From Terrimonas ferruginea DSM 30193 (lineage in GTDB: Bacteria > Bacteroidota > Bacteroidia > Chitinophagales > Chitinophagaceae): a DNA stretch of 64,000 nucleotides. The stretch spans positions 462,416 through 526,415 of the forward strand of contig NZ_KE384398.1 of the NCBI RefSeq assembly GCF_000425585.1. Direction: 5' to 3'. Shown here piece by piece: positions 54,547-62,787 of the stretch. The notes under the pieces were generated by a model. That model saw only the letters and a list, made by a program, of their open reading frames with translations. It was not told where the DNA came from and searched no databases. Each line of letters starts with the position of its first letter. The stretch's first letter is position 1. Both the position numbers and the translations under genes were made by a program.

Positions 54547-55896
54547 TCAGTTAGTGGATGTATTGACAGTGATCAGCGTGAGGCGCAACCGGCATCGCTG
54601 TGCGTCCGGCAGTGAACCGCCGGCCCCCACGATCAACCGCGAGATATTCAGCGGTGCCGATGCATTGTGCATCAACATGAAACCATTATCCTGGCTTCCC
54701 CCCGAGCTAAGCAACGCACTGATATAAGCCGTTACGTTAAACCGGTAGTAATTATTTTCCCCGTATACAAGGTCGAGCATGGGATCGGCATAAAGGATGT
54801 CCGAACCAATAGAATCCAGTACCGAACCCGACGATAAATTGGAAGCATCGGTTTGCGTCATGTACAATTGATTGGGCAGGGATGATATACCCTGCACAAA
54901 TGATTGCGGATAAGGGCGGACAATCAATTCTGCTTTTGCCAGCCTTACATAACTCTTTCCGGCAAGCAGGTTTTTCAAATAAGGAAATGTCATTTTTATA
55001 GTTAACCCGGTACCCGCCTGCTCAAATACGCGCCCGCCGGTAAGCGACGCCGCAATCTCCGTTAAATTATTTCCCGTACTCAGCAATCCCGTACCCGAAC
55101 GGTCCGCTATGAGCTGATTGAAAGTATACGTGTTGTTGAGCACGCCAAAGTCTACATAAGCGGGCGATGGATACGGCACCGTGGTATGATAATGCACGCG
55201 CAGGCTGAGGGTGCTTTGTACTGCATTCAATCCAACTACAAAAGATTCGTCAGCCGCACTTACATCCAATGCAAGACCGTACAGATAACCCAGGAAGTTT
55301 TCCTGCGAGCTCAACTCCGTGGCATGATCGCGCAGTTTGGTAAAGAGTTCCTGCCCCTTTGCATCCTGTAAACGCACGACCACCGAATCCATCTGCACCG
55401 GATTGATGCGGACCGTACTGCTACCCAGCGAAACGGCTTTCACCGGCACGTCACTCGTATTGTATAGTTTATTGTTATAGCTCAATGTCATCGGCCGCGA
55501 CAACTCATCAGCACGAATAGTGATGGAGCGCGTTGAATCTCCATAGTAATAATCATTGGGACGCAACACCAGGGTGAGTGAATCAAAGATGGCCGAAGAA
55601 GGAATCTCCGGCAGAGAAGCGGGAACGGCCAATTGAAAAAATGGCCTTGCCTTAATCAGACCAAGATAGGCATCGCGGTAACGACCCAGCAGGAAGTAAC
55701 TGGTGCCACTTGTTGAAAACGAATCGGTCATCACCGTCGACAACTGTACCGTTGTGCTATCGATATATTCAATGGAAGTATAAGGGTTATCCGGTGTGGT
55801 ACCGAACTCTATATCCTTGCGGGTGCAGGAGAGCAGCCAGAGGGAAAGACCGAGTATCATGCAGGGAATAAAAGCTTGCAGACGCATGGGAACCAT
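54547..55896 (-). CDS. DUF4270 family lipoprotein
   Basis: A 449-residue lipoprotein (lipobox LLSC, Cys24) of the DUF4270 family. The sequence after the lipid anchor (RKDIEFGTTPDN, STVQLSTVMTDSFST) and the beta-rich repeats match that family, whose function is unknown but which is widespread in Bacteroidota. It is the first gene of the minus-strand arm of a divergent envelope cluster. A start at 55887 (second Met) is also possible. Confidence 0.82.
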   Translation of the reverse strand: MVPMRLQAFIPCMILGLSLWLLSCTRKDIEFGTTPDNPYTSIEYIDSTTVQLSTVMTDSFSTSGTSYFLLGRYRDAYLGLIKARPFFQLAVPASLPEIPSSAIFDSLTLVLRPNDYYYGDSTRSITIRADELSRPMTLSYNNKLYNTSDVPVKAVSLGSSTVRINPVQMDSVVVRLQDAKGQELFTKLRDHATELSSQENFLGYLYGLALDVSAADESFVVGLNAVQSTLSLRVHYHTTVPYPSPAYVDFGVLNNTYTFNQLIADRSGTGLLSTGNNLTEIAASLTGGRVFEQAGTGLTIKMTFPYLKNLLAGKSYVRLAKAELIVRPYPQSFVQGISSLPNQLYMTQTDASNLSSGSVLDSIGSDILYADPMLDLVYGENNYYRFNVTAYISALLSSGGSQDNGFMLMHNASAPLNISRLIVGAGGSLPDAQRCRLRLTLITVNTSTN

Positions 55897-56228
55897 AGTT
55901 TATCGTTTGTTAAAATGCCCGCGCAATATATCCCGCCCGCCTGCCGGTAATTTGTTATACTCTATTAATGCCACGGATAAATCGGCGAAAGACGCTTCAC
56001 CACCGATAAGCGCCTGCAACCTTTTTGAAAGCGCTTTTTTTCAGCATTGTCCTGCTGATAGAGTCTTCCGTCAGTTCTATCTATTCATTAAGGCAATTCA
56101 TCTATTTTAAGAGAATCTTCCGCCTCACCGCCAATACTTTTATCCGCTTGAAGTCCGTGATGCCTGCCGGCTCCGGCTATTAATTATCCACGAAAGGACG
56201 GTCGGCCCGCTCCTTACAAAACCAGAGA
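55897..56228. other. Divergent spacer, 332 bp
   Basis: This separates the DUF4270 and Kelch genes. TACTTTTA (56135-56142) is a 7/8 -7 box for the plus arm. No convincing minus-strand box and no repeat array are found, which is unusual for this window. No ORF or RNA was recognised. Confidence 0.5.
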
Positions 56229-57275
56229 ATGATGAAAAAAGTACACGCTTATCTTATCGGTTCTTTACTGATCACCGGTTCGGTAGTATTGTCGCAGGGT
56301 TGTACGCGCGACACCAGTTCGGACGATGACCTGATTGGCAACTGGAAAAAAGGAGATGACTTTGAAAGAGATGCCCGCAGTGAAGCCATTTCTTTTACCA
56401 TCGGCGATTACGCTTATGCAGGTACAGGCGCAGGCTCCAGCAACTCCGAACGTTTCAAAGACATCATGGAGTACAACCTGGCCAGACGTTATTGGACACA
56501 GAAAGCCGATCTTCCCGGTGCGGCAAGAAGTTCTGCCGTGGCTTTCTCCATCGGCAACAAAGGCTATGTAGGTACAGGCTACAGCGGATCTGCACGTCTC
56601 ACTGATTTCTGGGAATACGACCAGGCGGCCAATCAATGGACACAGAAAACTGCTTTTGCCGGCACCGCACGGTATGATGCAGTGGCATTTGTATTGAATG
56701 GAAAAGCCTACGTTGGCTGCGGTAACGACGGTAATTATCTCAAGGACCTGTGGCAGTTCGATCCCTCCGGCAACGGCGGCCAGGGTTCGTGGGAACAGAA
56801 AGCAAGTGTGGGCGGTTCCAAACGCTCGGCAGCCATGGCTTTCGTTGTCAACAATACGGCTTATATCTGCGGAGGCAACAACAACGGCGAAACGCAGACC
56901 GACCTCTGGGCCTACAACGAAACAGAAAACCAGTGGACCAAGAAAAATGATATCTACAACGCTACCGACGACTCCTTCGATGACGATTACGGCACCATCG
57001 CCCGTCAGAATGGTGTTACATTCGTGATCGATAACTTTGTGTACCTGGCAACGGGTGAAAGCGGCACAGGCGCTATCAATTCCACCACCTGGCGCTACGA
57101 TCCTTCGAGTGACCGCTGGGCGGAGAAAACCGCATTTGAAGGCACCGGCCGCACAGGCGCCATTGCCTTCACCCTGCAGAACCGCGGCTTTGTGGGCACG
57201 GGCCGCAGCGGCAGCCTGCTGATGGATAATATTTTTGAATTCCTGCCCAACGATGAACAGGTAGACAATGACTAA
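56229..57275 (+). CDS. Kelch-repeat propeller lipoprotein
   Basis: A 348-residue lipoprotein (lipobox LSQGC, Cys25). From about 50 to 340 there are six Kelch-like repeats with the pattern R-x4-FxIgxxxYxGtG ... DxWxYDxxxxxWxxK; examples are AVAFSIGNKGYVGTGYSG and AVAFVLNGKAYVGCGNDG. They should fold as a six-bladed propeller that may bind glycan or protein at the cell surface. It overlaps the DUF4907 gene by 8 bases and heads a four-gene operon with a sensor kinase and regulator. Confidence 0.85.
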   Translation: MMKKVHAYLIGSLLITGSVVLSQGCTRDTSSDDDLIGNWKKGDDFERDARSEAISFTIGDYAYAGTGAGSSNSERFKDIMEYNLARRYWTQKADLPGAARSSAVAFSIGNKGYVGTGYSGSARLTDFWEYDQAANQWTQKTAFAGTARYDAVAFVLNGKAYVGCGNDGNYLKDLWQFDPSGNGGQGSWEQKASVGGSKRSAAMAFVVNNTAYICGGNNNGETQTDLWAYNETENQWTKKNDIYNATDDSFDDDYGTIARQNGVTFVIDNFVYLATGESGTGAINSTTWRYDPSSDRWAEKTAFEGTGRTGAIAFTLQNRGFVGTGRSGSLLMDNIFEFLPNDEQVDND

Positions 57276-57600
57276 GCCCGGCGTAAAAACGATACTGCTG
57301 ATCAGTGTGCTGATTGCGGGATGCATGTGGTGGTTATTGCCGCGCAAAAAAGTGCAACCAGTATTTACTTCCTCGGTGTTTGCAACGGATAAGGGCTGGG
57401 GTTATGATATACGGATAAATGACAGTCTGCTGATCCACCAGGATGTGATTCCCGCACTGCCTGTGAACGCCGGCTTTGCCAATAAAGAACAGGCGGAAGC
57501 GGCCGCCTCACGCGTAGTAAGCAAACTCCGCAAAAAAGAATACCCGACTTTATCGGCGGATGAAGTAAGACAACTAATAACAGCATCCCGACATGAATGA
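57268..57600 (+). CDS. DUF4907 family lipoprotein
   Basis: A 110-residue small lipoprotein or anchored protein (Cys19 in LIAGC). The DUF4907 core is visible: GWGYDIRINDSLLIHQDVIPALPVNAGF. Function unknown. It overlaps the Kelch gene at its start and the histidine kinase gene at its end (8 bases each), so expression is translationally coupled. Confidence 0.8.
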   Translation: MTKPGVKTILLISVLIAGCMWWLLPRKKVQPVFTSSVFATDKGWGYDIRINDSLLIHQDVIPALPVNAGFANKEQAEAAASRVVSKLRKKEYPTLSADEVRQLITASRHE

Positions 57601-58810
57601 GCAACTTCCCATCAACCGCTTTTTGCTCGTGCTCTTTGGCTTCCAGAGAGCGCGCAGCATCGGGCAATTGGTTTTCATCTTACTCGTGCATGCGGTTGCC
57701 TGGGCGTTGTTTCTCTGGCTGCCATTGCTATTTTATCCTGTGCGCTTCGACGGAGAACCGGTATGGCGAAGGGAACTCATTACCAAGATTCTTCCGATCG
57801 CTTTCTTTTACCTGAACTATTATTATTTCCTTCCGCGCTTTTTTGAAAGAAGAAAGATTACGGTCTATCTGTTATTGGTACTGCTGTCGGTAATAATAAT
57901 CAGTGTGGCTGATATGTTCATCCGTTCGAAGCTCAGTGGTCTTTATCCGGTAAGCGGTACCAGAATGCTGTCGATAAAATCAAAGCCGTTACAGGAGCCG
58001 GCACCTGTGTTCCGCATCAGGATCGACCGGGGGGATAGCCTGTTCACCAGCGTCACGCCTGCGCGGCCATTCGATGAACACATGGTGTTGGGCATTCCAC
58101 AATCCTTTGTTTTCTTTTCGGTAAGCCGGACTGCTTCTACCTGCATCTTTCTTTTGTTATTGGGTGGAATGATACGCCTCGCTTATTCATTCCTCAGAAA
58201 TCAAAATGAAAAAAAGAGCCTGGAGAACGCACACCTGAATGCAGAAGTAAACTTCCTGAAATCGCAGATCAATCCGCATTTTCTTTTTAATACGCTGAAC
58301 AGCATTTATTCGCAGGCACATGCCCGTTCGGAAGACACCGAATCATCGATCCTTAAACTGTCGGAACTGCTGCGCTATGCCTTGTATGATTCGGCAGAAG
58401 ACCAGGTTGACCTTGACCGCGATATACGCTACATCAACAACTACATTGAGTTGCAGCGTTTACGGTTGTCGAGCAAGATACAGCTTGACTACTCGGTGAC
58501 CGGCGATATGACCGGTAAAAAGATCGCGCCTATGTTGCTGATTAGTTTTATCGAGAACGCTTTCAAACACGGCATCAGCTATACCCATGCATCCGCCATC
58601 GATATACAAATACACATTTTTGAAGAAACATTAACGCTTACCGTTGTGAACCCGGTGATCGAAAAAGATAGTTTTGCTCCCGGCGGGCTCGGCCTCCGGA
58701 ATGTGAAACGCAGGCTGGAACTGGTTTATCCCGAACGATATGAATTGATGACAGAGCGTGAGAACGACCAGCATATTGTTCACCTAAAACTGAAACTATA
58801 CCATGCTTAA
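57593..58810 (+). CDS. LytS-type sensor histidine kinase
   Basis: A 405-residue membrane kinase with about four hydrophobic segments in the first 195 residues and a periplasmic stretch between them (about 120-160). The His_kinase domain holds the phospho-acceptor His in INPHFLFNTLNS (near 227). The ATP-binding domain includes ENAFKHG and GLGLRNVKRRLELVYP. It pairs with the LytTR regulator encoded next, overlapping by 8 bases. The preceding genes suggest it senses the state of the Kelch/DUF4907 surface proteins (inference). Confidence 0.9.
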   Translation: MNEQLPINRFLLVLFGFQRARSIGQLVFILLVHAVAWALFLWLPLLFYPVRFDGEPVWRRELITKILPIAFFYLNYYYFLPRFFERRKITVYLLLVLLSVIIISVADMFIRSKLSGLYPVSGTRMLSIKSKPLQEPAPVFRIRIDRGDSLFTSVTPARPFDEHMVLGIPQSFVFFSVSRTASTCIFLLLLGGMIRLAYSFLRNQNEKKSLENAHLNAEVNFLKSQINPHFLFNTLNSIYSQAHARSEDTESSILKLSELLRYALYDSAEDQVDLDRDIRYINNYIELQRLRLSSKIQLDYSVTGDMTGKKIAPMLLISFIENAFKHGISYTHASAIDIQIHIFEETLTLTVVNPVIEKDSFAPGGLGLRNVKRRLELVYPERYELMTERENDQHIVHLKLKLYHA

Positions 58811-59507
58811 CTGTGTGATCATCGATGATGAGCCGCTTGCCCTTCAACTGATGGAGGACTACGTGCAGAAAACACCTTACCTGCGTCTGGCAGGCAAATT
58901 TGAAGAGCCGTTGCAGGCGCTCAACCTGCTTGAATCAGCTCAGATCGATCTTCTTTTTCTCGATATAAAAATGCCGGACATTACCGGCATTGACTTTTAT
59001 CGTTCACTTTCGCACAAACCGGAAGTGATCTTCACCACCGCCTACAGCGAATATGCCATCAACGGATTTGAGCTGAAAGCACTCGACTATCTGCTGAAAC
59101 CTATTTCATTTGAAAAATTTATCACAGCCTGTAACCGTGTACGCGACCTGATGGAGAATAAGAACCGTCCCGTAATGGCAGAAAAGGATTTCTTCTTTAT
59201 CAATGTAGCACACAAGATGCATAAGATATTCTTCGACGACATTCTTTATCTCGAAGGATACAAAGACTATACGAAAGTGCATTTGACGAGTGCGTCCAAC
59301 CCATTGCTGATCCTGCACAACCTGAAATACTTTGAGGATATGCTGGACAAACATGCTTTCGTCCGCATTCATCGTTCCTATATCGTATCGATGAGAAAAG
59401 TAACGGTTGCTTCGCGCAAAGCGGTGACCATACAGCAGCAGGAATTACCTGTCAGCGATAACTATCGTGATACATTTTTTGCACTGATCGAACAGCACGC
59501 GCGATAA
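58803..59507 (+). CDS. LytTR-family response regulator
   Basis: A 234-residue regulator. The receiver domain (about 1-120) has the acidic pair DD (8-9) and phospho-acceptor Asp54 in LDIKMPD; a LytTR DNA-binding domain follows (about 135-234). LytTR proteins bind direct repeats upstream of target promoters. It is encoded by the last gene of the operon and likely controls the cluster or envelope genes. Confidence 0.92.
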   Translation: MLNCVIIDDEPLALQLMEDYVQKTPYLRLAGKFEEPLQALNLLESAQIDLLFLDIKMPDITGIDFYRSLSHKPEVIFTTAYSEYAINGFELKALDYLLKPISFEKFITACNRVRDLMENKNRPVMAEKDFFFINVAHKMHKIFFDDILYLEGYKDYTKVHLTSASNPLLILHNLKYFEDMLDKHAFVRIHRSYIVSMRKVTVASRKAVTIQQQELPVSDNYRDTFFALIEQHAR

Positions 59508-59527
59508 CCTCTACAAACTCCGGCTGA

Positions 59528-61372
59528 TCAGCAATATTTCCTGATCTCTTCCACCAGTTCCGTCTTGGTCATCGGCAGTCCCATGATTTTGTTGTAAGAC
59601 TTCGCGTCGACCAGGTATACATCGCGCAGTATCTTGATGAGCTGACCGTTGTTAAGTTCGGGAACAAGGATCGTTTCAAACTGTGACAAAATCTGTCCGA
59701 GGTTACGGGGGAAAGGACGCAGGTAACGCAGGTGTGCGTGACTAACGGAAAGGCCGTCTTCCTGCAATTCGTTCACGGCTGATTTGATGGCACCGTACGT
59801 AGATCCCCAACCGAGCACCAATACTTTACCTTTTTCTTCTCCGCTGTCCAGTTTCTGTTCGGGGATATGGTCGGCGATCTTGTTTATTTTTTCTTCGCGG
59901 ATCTTCACCATCAACTGATGGTTCTCCGGATCGTAGCTCACGTTGCCGGTGATATTCTGTTTTTCGATGCCACCGATGCGGTGTTCGAGTCCGGGTGTGC
60001 CGGGCACAGCCCATGGACGCACCAGTTTTTCGTCGCGCAGGTATGGCTGGAATTTCTCTTCACCGTGTCCGAGATCTGTTTTGAATTTCACATGAATCGG
60101 GGAAAGATCTGCCGACTGCGGAAACTTCCAGGGCTCTGCACCATTGGCAATGTAGCCATCACTCAGGAAAATCACGGGTGTCATGTGTTGTACGGAAATG
60201 CGTACGGCTTCGTATACAGCTTCGAAACAATCGGCCGGAGTAGACGCGGACAGTACAGGCATGGGGCATTCACCGTTGCGGCCGTAATAAGCCTGCAGCA
60301 GATCCGACTGTTCTGTTTTGGTAGGCAACCCGGTGGAAGGGCCGCCCCGTTGTACGTCAATGATCAGCAACGGAATTTCCAGCATCACGGCAAGGCCCAT
60401 TGCTTCTGCTTTCAAAGCCATACCGGGACCGGAGGTGGTCGTAACGCCCAAAGAGCCGCCATATGACGCGCCGATAGCGGAAGAGATCGCGGCGATCTCA
60501 TCTTCAGCCTGGAAAGTACGGACGCCGAAATTTTTATGACGGCTCAGTTCGTGCAGGATATCCGATGCCGGTGTGATCGGATAAGTGCCGAGGAACATAG
60601 GCAGCCCGCTTTTCTGCGAAGCAGCAATTAGGCCGTAGGCCAATGCCTGGTTGCCCATGATGGAGCGGTAAGAGCCGGCTTCGATGCGGGCTTTTTCTAC
60701 TTTATAGGTAGTGGTAAAAGTTTCGGTGGTATCGCCATAGTTGTAACCTGCGTGCAGTGCTTTCAGGTTGCTGGCGAGAATATCTTCTTTGCGGCCGAAT
60801 TTTTCGGTAAGGAAAGCTTCCGTGTTCTTCATATCGCGCCCGTACATAAAATAAAGGAAGCCGAGGACGAACATGTTTTTGGCGCGGTCTTTCTCCTTCA
60901 TGCCCAATGTGAATTCCTTCAGCGCTTCACGGGTCATTTTGGTGACATCCATTTTGATGACGTCGTAGCTGTCGAGGCTGCCGTTTTCAAGAGGGTTATC
61001 GCCTTCGGCGTAATTAGCCAGCCGGAGGTTTTTGCTATCGAAACCATCGGTGTTGATGATCACTTTGCCACCTTTCTTCAATACGCCGAGGTTGACCTTG
61101 AGGGCGGCGGCATTCATGGCTACGAGTACGTCGCATTCGTCACCGGGTGTGTGAATGCTGTTGCTGCTGAAGCGCAACTGGAATCCGCTCACGCCGGGAA
61201 GTGTTCCCTGCGGGGCGCGGATCTCGGCCGGGAAGTCCGGGAAAGTGCTGAGGTCGGCACCCAGCAATGCTGTGTTGTTGGTAAACTGTGTACCGGTCAG
61301 TTGCATACCATCGCCGCTGTCTCCGGCAAACTTTATCACTACGTCCTGAAGGACTTCCTCTTTACGAATCAT
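59528..61372 (-). CDS. korA: 2-oxoacid:ferredoxin oxidoreductase alpha subunit (KorA-like)
   Basis: A 614-residue protein in which the gamma domain (about 1-190) is fused to the alpha domains. Motifs include GDSGDGMQLTG near the N-terminus and AEDEIAAISSAIGASYGG. With the beta subunit it would oxidise 2-oxoglutarate (or another 2-oxoacid) to the acyl-CoA and reduce ferredoxin. No beta-subunit gene lies beside it: the downstream neighbour is convergent. TACCTTTG, 17 bases before the ATG, is its promoter box. Confidence 0.85.
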   Translation of the reverse strand: MIRKEEVLQDVVIKFAGDSGDGMQLTGTQFTNNTALLGADLSTFPDFPAEIRAPQGTLPGVSGFQLRFSSNSIHTPGDECDVLVAMNAAALKVNLGVLKKGGKVIINTDGFDSKNLRLANYAEGDNPLENGSLDSYDVIKMDVTKMTREALKEFTLGMKEKDRAKNMFVLGFLYFMYGRDMKNTEAFLTEKFGRKEDILASNLKALHAGYNYGDTTETFTTTYKVEKARIEAGSYRSIMGNQALAYGLIAASQKSGLPMFLGTYPITPASDILHELSRHKNFGVRTFQAEDEIAAISSAIGASYGGSLGVTTTSGPGMALKAEAMGLAVMLEIPLLIIDVQRGGPSTGLPTKTEQSDLLQAYYGRNGECPMPVLSASTPADCFEAVYEAVRISVQHMTPVIFLSDGYIANGAEPWKFPQSADLSPIHVKFKTDLGHGEEKFQPYLRDEKLVRPWAVPGTPGLEHRIGGIEKQNITGNVSYDPENHQLMVKIREEKINKIADHIPEQKLDSGEEKGKVLVLGWGSTYGAIKSAVNELQEDGLSVSHAHLRYLRPFPRNLGQILSQFETILVPELNNGQLIKILRDVYLVDAKSYNKIMGLPMTKTELVEEIRKYC

Positions 61373-61389
61373 CTGGAAAAATTGTCGGG

Positions 61390-61433
61390 CAAAGGTACTA
61401 AGTATTAAGTTATAGGTTATAAGTTTTAAGTTA
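61390..61433 (-). promoter_or_regulatory. -7 box of korA bordered by TAAGTNN array
   Basis: On the minus strand TACCTTTG (61390-61397) matches TAnnTTTG perfectly. A five-unit TAAGTNN heptamer array (61399-61433) lies directly upstream, where the -33 element should be. Confidence 0.5.
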
Positions 61434-61459
61434 TCCGATAACCTGATCCCCTCAACATT

Positions 61460-61493
61460 ATCAAATCTTCAAATCATCAAATTTTCAAATTAG
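61460..61493. repeat. TCAAATNN octamer array
   Basis: Four 8-bp units (TCAAATCT, TCAAATCA, TCAAATTT, TCAAATTA) follow one another in the korA/deacetylase spacer. It is an 8-bp relative of the 7-bp arrays seen elsewhere. Confidence 0.65.
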
Positions 61494-61577
61494 CATTTTG
61501 CAAATCTTTAACCAGCGGGATTTGCAAAGCGGCATTGGTGCACACTAATTTCACTTAAAATTTATTCCCCCAACTTT

Positions 61578-62468
61578 ATGGACCAGCACACCAATTCCGA
61601 CCAGCCTCCGTCAGAGGCCTCCCTGCTTCCTCATGCCCGTTTCACCCTTGTTTTGCTCTTAACCGTTGGTTTCTTCGCCTGTAACGACCGGCAGGAATTC
61701 AAACCACTGAAGTCCGCCGGCATCACCCCCGCCGATTCAATGGCAAAACCTGTGGCTGCCGCCCCCGCCAAGCCGGCAAAAAAGAAAAAAAAGATCTACC
61801 TCACTTTTGATGACGGCCCCAACCTGGGTACTCCCAATGTGCTGCACATCATACGCGAAGAGCAGATCCCTGTTACCTTTTTTGTTATTGGTGAACACAC
61901 CGCTGCCAGCCGCCTGCAACAAGCTACCTGGGACAGCCTGCGCAACCTGCCGCTGGCCGAACTCTGCAACCACAGCTATTCCCATGCATGGCGCAACCGC
62001 TACAACAAATTTTACGCTTCCCCCGATTCGGTGGTAAAGGATTTCGACCAGACCAGGGAAATGCTGCAACTGGACAACCACATTGCCCGCACACCCGGCC
62101 GCAACGCCTGGCGCATCGACAGCCTCAAATTCACGGACAATGCCAAAAGCCGGACGGCCGTCGATTCGCTGCAACAGGCTGGTTACACCGTAGTGGGCTG
62201 GGATCTCGAATGGCATTTTAACCCCAAAACGCTTAACGTAACGGCTGATGCAGATCAGCTTGTACGTCAGATCGATACGTTGTTTGCCCGCAACCGCACC
62301 AAACGTCCGGATAACCTCGTGATCCTGGCCCATGACCAGGCCTACCGCGGTACACCCGATACGATCGAACTGCGCAAACTCATCCGTAAGATCAAGCAGA
62401 ACGACAACTACGAATTTGCGGTAGTGAGCAGCTATCCCGGCATACCGCAAAAGCCGGCCCCACGTTAA
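61578..62468 (+). CDS. Polysaccharide deacetylase, lipoprotein
   Basis: A 296-residue NodB-type deacetylase. TFDDGP (76-81) and the zinc-binding HSYSH (132-136) are present, followed by RTPG (171-174) and GWDLEWH. A lipobox-like GFFAC (Cys35) after a long polar n-region suggests a membrane anchor; a low-complexity Pro/Lys linker follows. Such enzymes remove acetyl groups from peptidoglycan or extracellular glycans. The stop codon is followed by AAGTCAAAA-type sequence. Confidence 0.82.
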   Translation: MDQHTNSDQPPSEASLLPHARFTLVLLLTVGFFACNDRQEFKPLKSAGITPADSMAKPVAAAPAKPAKKKKKIYLTFDDGPNLGTPNVLHIIREEQIPVTFFVIGEHTAASRLQQATWDSLRNLPLAELCNHSYSHAWRNRYNKFYASPDSVVKDFDQTREMLQLDNHIARTPGRNAWRIDSLKFTDNAKSRTAVDSLQQAGYTVVGWDLEWHFNPKTLNVTADADQLVRQIDTLFARNRTKRPDNLVILAHDQAYRGTPDTIELRKLIRKIKQNDNYEFAVVSSYPGIPQKPAPR

Positions 62469-62500
62469 AAGTCAAAATAGTTACCGCTGATCAAATTCTC

Positions 62501-62532
62501 TTTGAGAATGATTGTTTGTTCGCTTAAATTTA
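62501..62532 (+). promoter_or_regulatory. Promoter of a compact small transcription unit
   Basis: TTTG (62501-62504) is followed after exactly 20 bases by TAAATTTA (62525-62532), a 7/8 -7 box. The predicted start is near 62538, 53 bases before a 24-codon ORF. The TTTG sits in the loop-stem of a small inverted repeat (ATTCTC/GAGAAT, 62495-62509). Confidence 0.6.
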
Positions 62533-62590
62533 CGAGCGCCATTATACCTGCACCTGGTAATCTTTAACAGCAAACAACACACTCAAACGT

Positions 62591-62665
62591 ATGGGAAGAT
62601 CAGCTTCGCAGCCTGTTCAATATGCCCCCGTGAAAGAAGAAATCAATTCTCTTAAGAGATGCTGA
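62591..62665 (+). CDS. 24-codon small ORF of unknown function
   Basis: ATG to TGA encodes 24 residues, MGRSASQPVQYAPVKEEINS followed by LKRC. It is basic and polar with a lone C-terminal Cys and no membrane segment. It sits inside a unit with its own promoter (62501-62532) and terminator (62674-62698), giving a transcript of roughly 160 bases. The transcript could equally be a non-coding RNA; the ORF is supported only by its position. Confidence 0.4.
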   Translation: MGRSASQPVQYAPVKEEINSLKRC

Positions 62666-62673
62666 TATTGGTG

Positions 62674-62698
62674 TGCCCCGGAATTTCCGGGGCATTTT
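62674..62698 (+). terminator. Intrinsic terminator of the small transcription unit
   Basis: TGCCCCGG (62674-62681) pairs with CCGGGGCA (62687-62694) around a 5-base loop and is followed by four Ts (62695-62698). It begins 9 bases after the small ORF stop. Confidence 0.75.
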
Positions 62699-62787
62699 AA
62701 TGATAAATGGTTGCTATATAAGGTTCATATTGTTTTACTTTGCTACCCACCCGAAGGGGTTACTTCGGTCCAAAACACTCTATCAAC

